A stretch of DNA of 58,190 nucleotides, taken from an uncultured Prevotella sp. (lineage in GTDB: Bacteria; Bacteroidota; Bacteroidia; Bacteroidales; Bacteroidaceae). The position numbers and the translations under genes were made by a program. Positions 52,950 through 58,190 of this stretch are shown piece by piece. The stretch is taken from positions 1-58,190 of the forward strand of contig USHV01000017.1 in the NCBI GenBank assembly GCA_900554695.1, written 5' to 3'. The notes under the pieces are model-generated. The model did not search any database and was not told where the DNA came from. It saw only the letters and a program-made list of their open reading frames with translations. Each line of letters opens with the position of its first letter. Positions within the stretch are counted from its first letter, which is position 1.

Positions 52950-54593
52950 ATGAAAAAGCATAAATTTATTTTAATGCTCGGCTTGCTTGTTGCTGCTTTC
53001 AGTTTCAGCTCTTGCGACAGTTTCCTTGAGGAGGATCCGAAGGACATGAAACCGTCCGGAGAATTCTGGAAGACAAAGGCCGACGCTGAGTCAGGCGTGG
53101 ATGCGCTCTATTACGGCGGCGTGCCTTATCTCCACAACACAGACCTTGATGGAGGTTGGACACCAAAAGCTACCATGTGGCCAGGCATTATGTCAGGACT
53201 TTATGTTGACAAACGTAAGGACCGTACATTCACCACAGCTTCAGAAGGATGCACATTCAACATCGAAGCATTCGACGATGCAGCATTCAAGATGTGGCAC
53301 GAGTTCTATAAAGGAATCTCACGTGCTAACTTCGTACTGGCAAACGTACCGAAGATGACGGATGTTCTGACTCAAGCCGAGATAGACAACTATGTGGCAC
53401 AGGGAAAATTCTTCCGTGCTTACGGATACTTCTATCTTGCAAAGGAATTCGGCGACGTGCCGTACATCAGCGAGCCTTACACAGCTCCGGAGAACATGTA
53501 CGTAGAGCCTACACCTGCTGCTGAGGTGTATAAGAATGTAGAGAAGGACTTGCTCGACATCGTGAACAGCGACGCACTGCCTGACATTACATTCTATAAC
53601 AACGGATGCTACGTCACAAGAGCAATGGCAGAGACTCTCCTTGCTGAGGTTTATCTGCAGTGGGCAGGTGCTCCACTCAACGGAGGAAACGAATATTATG
53701 AGAAAGCTGCACAGATGGCGCTCAGAGTTATCAACAGTGGCAAGCATCACCTGGAGCAGGCTTCAGGCAGCAGCGACGACCTGAACTCAGCCTTCAACGT
53801 GATTAAGACCTCAAAGTCTTCAGACGAAATAATCTACGCAAAGGAATACAACTACTCTGACTACAGCGTTGGTAACTCATACGCATGCCGCAGTATAGGT
53901 ACAGATGCCTTCCAGTGGAAAGACGCAAACAACGAGACCGTGTTCCATCCGGCAGGCGATGTGCTGTACAATGCATATCTGCCGTGCGACATGATCATCA
54001 ACAGCTATGCCCCTGAGGATATCCGTGGTCACGAGAAGCAGTTCTTCTTCAAAGAGTACACCGACGCTACAGGCGTAACACACACTCTCAACAACATAGG
54101 CAACTGGATGTGGTTTGACGAGACAGCCCTCAAAGACGGTCACGACGGCGACTACAATGTTCCTATCATGCGCTACTCTGAGGTTCTCCTCATCGCAGCT
54201 GAAGGTCTGGCACGCACAGGACACGAGAGCAACGCTGAAGGCGGAGCACTCTACTATCTGAATCAGGTTCGCAAACGTGCAGGCTTGCCTGACGAGACAG
54301 CAACAGGCGATGCCCTGATACAGTCTATCCTCACCGAGCGTCTGCATGAGTTCCCGCTCGAGTTCAAGGTTTGGGATGACATCCGTCGTACACGCCTCTA
54401 TCCGGAAGCTGACGGCATGAACTCCGGCAAACTGAAATGGACTCCGCTGGCGAACGCAACAATCCAGAACAAGCCTGACGGCAGCACAAAGGTAGGCGCA
54501 CTGCCTGACTACGTACTGTTATGGCCGATTCCGCTGGACGAGATGCAGAGAAACCCGGCTCTGAAAGGACACCAGAATCCAGGATGGAAATAA
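52950..54593 (+). CDS. SusD/RagB-family nutrient-binding lipoprotein
   Basis: A 547-residue surface lipoprotein forming the lid of the SusC barrel. Signal peptide with lipobox S-S-C near residue 24; TPR-like helical SusD fold with F-W-K-T-K-A-D-A-E near 45, F-F-R-A-Y-G-Y-F-Y-L near 153, R-Y-S-E-V-L-L-I-A-A-E near 408, and C-terminal N-P-A-L-K-G-H-Q-N-P-G-W. Complete, with normal length. Co-transcribed with susC and terminated at 54704. Specificity cannot be read from sequence. Confidence 0.95.
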   Translation: MKKHKFILMLGLLVAAFSFSSCDSFLEEDPKDMKPSGEFWKTKADAESGVDALYYGGVPYLHNTDLDGGWTPKATMWPGIMSGLYVDKRKDRTFTTASEGCTFNIEAFDDAAFKMWHEFYKGISRANFVLANVPKMTDVLTQAEIDNYVAQGKFFRAYGYFYLAKEFGDVPYISEPYTAPENMYVEPTPAAEVYKNVEKDLLDIVNSDALPDITFYNNGCYVTRAMAETLLAEVYLQWAGAPLNGGNEYYEKAAQMALRVINSGKHHLEQASGSSDDLNSAFNVIKTSKSSDEIIYAKEYNYSDYSVGNSYACRSIGTDAFQWKDANNETVFHPAGDVLYNAYLPCDMIINSYAPEDIRGHEKQFFFKEYTDATGVTHTLNNIGNWMWFDETALKDGHDGDYNVPIMRYSEVLLIAAEGLARTGHESNAEGGALYYLNQVRKRAGLPDETATGDALIQSILTERLHEFPLEFKVWDDIRRTRLYPEADGMNSGKLKWTPLANATIQNKPDGSTKVGALPDYVLLWPIPLDEMQRNPALKGHQNPGWK

Positions 54594-54703
54594 TCGTAGG
54601 CTGACAATGTGAAAAACATCTTGCGGCAACGACCTCAAGATGCCAAAACATAGTCTATATTAAATCTCAATGCCGATATGTGATATATCGGACCAAACAA
54701 AAG

Positions 54704-54737
54704 ATTCCCGGAACAGAGAGATGCTGTTCCGGGAATT
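54704..54737 (+). terminator. Terminator of the susCD operon
   Basis: ATTCCCGGAACAG pairing perfectly with CTGTTCCGGGAAT, 7-base loop, followed by TTTATTT. Confidence 0.9.
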
Positions 54738-54814
54738 TTATTTCCTTAAAAAATATAACTTCTCGAATAAATAAAATGCATAATACGAAAAGGACAATAT
54801 CAACGGAATACTCT

Positions 54815-54945
54815 TAATACTCGGCGAATAACACAACTTCATTCCGCGAAACATGTGACATCATCCCGACTGACCATGCAACACCATTCCGCAAAACACA
54901 TAACTTTATTCCACAAGCAATGCAATATCATTTCAAAAAACACAT
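54815..54945. repeat. Degenerate tandem array, 22-bp period, about 6 units
   Basis: Units of the type TTCATTCCGCGAAACATGTGAC; the C-C-G core recurs near 54824, 54846, 54868, 54891, 54913 and 54935, steps of 22 bases with one 23. It lies between the susD terminator and the FimB-like gene stop. Sequence is unrelated to other arrays. Confidence 0.82.
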
Positions 54946-55012
54946 AAAGCAGAAAGGATATTTAGCAGTAACGTCATTAATATATACACCAAAGCCATAA
55001 ATAACAGACCTA

Positions 55013-55918
55013 TCAATAAACGAAATCCACCTGCGACCAGTCCTCGTCTATTGTAAAAGTGAAACTACGTCCCGACCCGGGCGACTCGCCGAAGAAGTAA
55101 CCCGAATATTGCGTTACCTGATTTCTTTCCACCGGCACATCGGTAAACTCACGTTCATCCACCACTTTGTCTGACGCGTCGAGTGCCGAGACAGTGACAT
55201 TGAGCGTGCGTCCGTCACTATGTGGGAACGTATAAACTTCATACACCGACTCCGAAGAGTGAGCATCGTCGGGCACATCGCGAAACTCAGTCTGACGTGA
55301 ATCGACACATCCGCATCCGCTGACCGCATCGAATGTACTGCTGCCACCGGTATAATAAAACTTCATACGGTCCACCTTTTCCGGCACATTGTCCTTAACG
55401 ACAAGCCTGAACATAGCCACCGCACGCTTCAGCGTCAGATCGTAAGACGTCTCATCGCCCACCGTGATGTCACCACAATAATAAAAAGTATCCGTCACCT
55501 TATTGTTATTAAACTTTATTTGTTCAGGCGATGATATCGTTGCCGAGCCCTCACCATTGTGCGCAATGACCACCACTGTATATGTTCCCTCGTCAAGTCC
55601 AACCGTAACATGTCCGAAGCCGGCATCACCTGCGGCCTGCCTTACCACCGTAACTCTATTGTCGCCATCGAACACGGCAAGCTCAATACGGGTGCAAAGT
55701 TTGCTGATGTCGGTCACATTACCAGCCTCATACCCATCACTGTTCCAAGGAACCATCTCAACATTGCACACGTTGAACACGACTTTCGTGCCGTCCACCA
55801 CATTCGGTTCGTCAGCATCCGTGCCGTCATCATCAGTCACAGGCTGCTCGCATGACGTGAAAAACAATGCACACGCCACGCATGTCATAGCAGGTATATA
55901 GTTCCATCTTACATTCAT
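55013..55918 (-). CDS. FimB/Mfa2-type fimbrial subunit-like lipoprotein
   Basis: A 301-residue predicted lipoprotein: signal peptide with lipobox F-T-S-C near residue 23 followed by Glu. Two beta-rich domains: about 45-150 (C-T-R-I-E-L-A-V-F-D, L-D-E-G-T-Y-T-V-V-V-I-A-H-N, the usual Mfa2 pattern) and about 160-300 (A-V-A-M-F-R-L-V-V-K-D, Y-E-V-Y-T-F-P, V-T-Q-Y-S-G-Y-F-F-G). Members of this group anchor or terminate fimbriae on the surface. No major fimbrillin or other fim genes adjoin it, so it may be a solitary member or a related adhesin. A TATATTTG box at 56073-56080 is a plausible promoter about 155 bases upstream. Confidence 0.75.
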   Translation of the reverse strand: MNVRWNYIPAMTCVACALFFTSCEQPVTDDDGTDADEPNVVDGTKVVFNVCNVEMVPWNSDGYEAGNVTDISKLCTRIELAVFDGDNRVTVVRQAAGDAGFGHVTVGLDEGTYTVVVIAHNGEGSATISSPEQIKFNNNKVTDTFYYCGDITVGDETSYDLTLKRAVAMFRLVVKDNVPEKVDRMKFYYTGGSSTFDAVSGCGCVDSRQTEFRDVPDDAHSSESVYEVYTFPHSDGRTLNVTVSALDASDKVVDEREFTDVPVERNQVTQYSGYFFGESPGSGRSFTFTIDEDWSQVDFVY

Positions 55919-56072
55919 ATCAAATCAGGTTTTTAGTAATACAATTTAAGTCAGGCAACAGACACGTCGCACACTCATAACTCTACAGATACACATTCCG
56001 TGTGTACACGCGAAAAGTCTAAACAATAAATGCCGTCAAAAGATTCTTTGCCGAGCCGAATCTTATATTCTA

Positions 56073-56104
56073 CAAATATAGGAAAACTCCTAATACAAAA
56101 CAAG
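56073..56104 (-). promoter_or_regulatory. Putative promoter of the FimB-like gene
   Basis: Minus-strand TATATTTG (56073-56080) and CTTG 20 bases upstream; leader of about 150 bases. Confidence 0.55.
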
Positions 56105-56369
56105 TTTATTTTATCATTTCGGTAAAAACAACTACATATTATTATATAAGCACCCATAATTAGGGCGCAATAATGAAAAGAAAGGACATAGCTAACGACC
56201 ATTGTCTAATGCCGCACAGCATCCCGTATTCAGAAATATACAAAAGAACAAGCCACAACCTACCGTTTATTTGCGATCGTCAGACATAGCCATGCTCCAT
56301 TAAACACAGCAATATGACGATACGTCGCATGTCCGATAAGCACGCATACACAGCCTAACCACCAACCGC
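56105..56369. other. Intergenic region without recognised features
   Basis: Between the FimB-like promoter and the GNAT stop. I see no gene, terminator or repeat here. Confidence 0.4.
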
Positions 56370-56891
56370 TTAACGCGCCACGCGTTCATGACGCTGGAAT
56401 GCTATGCGCGGCGTACCGTTATGACAATAAATTATTCCGCATCTCACGAAACCCGCCTTACGCAGAAACCCGAGCATCGGAGCATTGTCGGCATGAGTGT
56501 CTATGCGAATGTTTCCGCAACGTGCAATGCTCCACTCCACCGCCGTCTCTGCCACTCCGCCGCACACTCCGCGCGACGCCAGACGATGAATAGTGGCATA
56601 TGCATCGTCGTCGAGCCACCGGCCGTCCTCTATCACAGCGTAAGTCGGGTCGTCACCCTCAATGAGGCAGAACGTGCCGACAGGTCCCAAGGCACGATGT
56701 TCCACCACATAGCAATGTCCGGCAGCCACGTCCGACTCCACCAAACCGAGCTCCGGATAGCTGTTTCCCCACTGAGTAGGATTGCCGTTATCGGCCATAA
56801 ACCGTCTGGCATGAGCAAATATATCGAGCAAAGCAGGTATGTCAGACATCGTCGCCGGTCTGACACTCAAAAGCGAATCATCATTTTCCAT
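56370..56891 (-). CDS. GNAT-family N-acetyltransferase
   Basis: A 173-residue acetyl-CoA-dependent acetyltransferase. The preferred start at 56891 gives M-E-N-D-D-S-L-L and a GNAT beginning V-R-P-A-T-M-S-D-I; a longer frame to 57008 would cover the promoter leader. The acetyl-CoA loop region is R-G-V-C-G-G-V-A near 107, followed by R-I-D-T-H-A-D-N-A-P-M near 138 and G-F-V-R-C-G-I-I near 155, typical of a subgroup acting on small molecules. Substrate unknown. Upstream lie three tandem promoter units of 88 bp. Confidence 0.85.
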   Translation of the reverse strand: MENDDSLLSVRPATMSDIPALLDIFAHARRFMADNGNPTQWGNSYPELGLVESDVAAGHCYVVEHRALGPVGTFCLIEGDDPTYAVIEDGRWLDDDAYATIHRLASRGVCGGVAETAVEWSIARCGNIRIDTHADNAPMLGFLRKAGFVRCGIIYCHNGTPRIAFQRHERVAR

Positions 56892-57016
56892 ATAATAAAC
56901 ATCACGAATAATTAAAACAATCTTTATACATCGGCCGGAGCCAAGATGAACTACAGTCCGGCAAACATTGCGAAGGCCGACATACTCCAACACAATGTGT
57001 CTCTCCAAATCAATGG

Positions 57017-57280
57017 CAAAGATACAGAAAGGTAAGTGCTGAGACTAATCGGAGAAACTTTATTTTTCCAAATTTGGCACTGCCGAACCACATCATATCT
57101 TATGCAAAGATACAGAAATGTGAGTACAGAGACAAAACGGGAAAACAACGTTTTACCGGAATTGTCTATGCCGAACCGCATCATATCTTCTACAAAGATA
57201 CAGAAAGGTGAGTGCAATGGCAAAATAAAAAACAACGTTTTTTCAGTTTTTGATAAAAACGGTGCGCGAGAATATGCAAT
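57017..57280 (-). promoter_or_regulatory. Three tandem 88-bp promoter units upstream of the GNAT gene
   Basis: CAAAGATACAGAAA..TGAGT recurs at 57017, 57105 and 57193, exactly 88 bases apart. On the minus strand each starts with TATCTTTG. Units 2 and 3 have a TTTG 20 bases further upstream (57133-57136 and 57221-57224), forming consensus promoters; unit 1 has lost its -33 box. Units 1 and 2 also share GCCGAACCRCATCATATCTT; unit 3 matches only in its first half. All would direct transcription towards the GNAT gene. Confidence 0.82.
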
Positions 57281-57698
57281 GAGAAAAATCAAATTTTTGA
57301 GTCCGGTCCGACGTATACGAACGAACGTTAAACAAAACCAGCAAAAACAAGCGCAGCACGAATGGTGATTATGCACACACAGAACAATATATGTCAGAGG
57401 TTTATATCCTTATCATATTATAAACATATTCGCGTCCGTTGCTTTCAATTGTCCAATTATCAGTATAGCAGCATAGTTTATGATTCTTCTTTCCACCAAA
57501 TACCAATAACTGACGGCCGCGAACAATCCATATTTCGAGGCAGAAGAAAATCAATGTGGATGAAAATAATGCTCAGCGATTCTAAGGCGACTGAACGTTT
57601 TACGTAAATCATAAATTCGGCCATGGATACATATCTATGACGACGGTTACTGTGCTCCCTGATCAGCGGTGTTTCCTTCAGTCGGTATGTGCCGATAT
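57281..57698. other. Intergenic region before element D
   Basis: No gene that I can support; short frames here have no ribosome site or family match. Confidence 0.4.
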
Positions 57699-58136
57699 GG
57701 ACAACTTTCAATTTGTAACCGGATTTTGAATTTTGGCTCAGAGTTTCCTCATATACCCCGAAAAATAAGCGCGTATTTGCTGACAGACTTTCCTCCGGGC
57801 GCAAATACGCGAAAAATAAGAGGTTTTCATAAAATATTGGATATCAATGATTTATATTTAAGGGACATTTCTTCACATTGCAAAAAGCACCATTTCGGCA
57901 TACGAAATAGGCCATTTCGGAGGCTGAAATGCACCATATCGCACCCTAATATGGGCTTTTTCGGACTGCGAAATGGGCTTTATCAGACAACGAAACGAGT
58001 GATTTCGGACTATGTTATAGGGTATATCAAAAGGCGATACATACCGAAATAGCCCTCATAATGTCGAATTTAACATTCCTTTACATCTCTTTCGCGAAAA
58101 TATTTTGTCAAAATTTAGTCAAGAAAAATTGTAAGT
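57699..58136 (+). repeat. Interspersed 440-bp element, copy D (forward)
   Basis: Full-length copy in the same orientation as A, at the right end of the window. Hairpin arms 57771-57781 and 57800-57810 with an 18-base loop; six 22-bp units at 57887-58018; AT-rich end TTTTGTCAAAA..GTCAAGAAAAATTGTAAGT. The left flank (CCGATATGGAC) resembles the flank of copy C. Confidence 0.93.
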
Positions 58137-58190
58137 AACGTGAGTTCGACGAATTCAAAACAAAGCGAGCTGTGTGTCAATAGTTCTTGT

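Noticed and set aside
55975..56202. 75-codon minus frame upstream of the FimB-like gene
   Set aside because: It overlaps the predicted promoter and has Cys/Tyr/Ile-rich composition unlike neighbours.

Overview
The window looks like chromosomal DNA of a Bacteroidales bacterium, most likely a member of the Prevotellaceae. Evidence: many intergenic regions carry the Bacteroidota promoter pattern TTTG, about 20 bases, then TAnnTTTG; there is a SusC/SusD pair, a FimB/Mfa2-type lipoprotein and several lineage-typical proteins (DUF4837 lipoprotein, GT2/DUF4922/SpoIID fusion, DAHP synthase-chorismate mutase fusion); Shine-Dalgarno sequences are mostly absent. The species is not determined.

Layout. 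1-4.6 kb: a 22-bp-period array, a small heat shock protein, a hybrid histidine kinase and a tiny secreted peptide. 4.7-10.4 kb: a sigma54 response regulator, then a Phe/Tyr operon (pheA, aminotransferase, DAHP synthase-chorismate mutase, tyrA) behind a complete ribosome-mediated attenuator with a Phe/Tyr-rich 25-residue leader peptide. 10.6-20.5 kb: TPR protein, secreted beta-rich protein, an unusually short Cu-type P-ATPase, an unannotated 38-residue gene, a SIMPL-MATE pair, a WecB-SDR pair and an NfeD-SPFH pair. 21.7-33.6 kb: a secreted glycoside hydrolase, a 1260-residue fusion protein next to an AmpG-like permease, and agmatine-to-putrescine genes. 34-47.9 kb: pyrK-pyrD, aroC, slyD, a secreted subtilase, then rlmN, DUF4837, pdxA, a flippase-like protein, a sigma54 activator, lptE, a charged TPR-like protein and secG. 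48-58 kb: tRNA-His(GTG), a SusC/SusD pair without nearby enzymes, a fimbrial-type lipoprotein and a GNAT acetyltransferase.

The most unusual thing is in the non-coding DNA. Four intergenic elements of 438-440 bp (20993, 31081, 48601, 57699) plus a diverged fifth (40141) share an 11-bp-stem hairpin with a fixed 18-nt loop (only one arm in the fifth) and a block of exactly six 22-bp degenerate units (132 bp). Independent, sequence-unrelated 22-bp-period arrays sit at about 129-391, 33725-33925 and 54815-54945, and a promoter-bearing unit of 88 bp (4 x 22) is triplicated upstream of the GNAT gene. A 22-bp spacing (about two helical turns) recurs in unrelated sequences across the window, suggesting a common process or binding protein. 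I know of no description of this, but could not search.

Functionally the window is mostly housekeeping: aromatic amino acids, pyrimidine, PLP and putrescine synthesis, envelope biogenesis (lptE, secG, wecB), peptidoglycan-related recycling (inferred) and glycan uptake. Two sigma54 activators suggest RpoN-dependent regulation.
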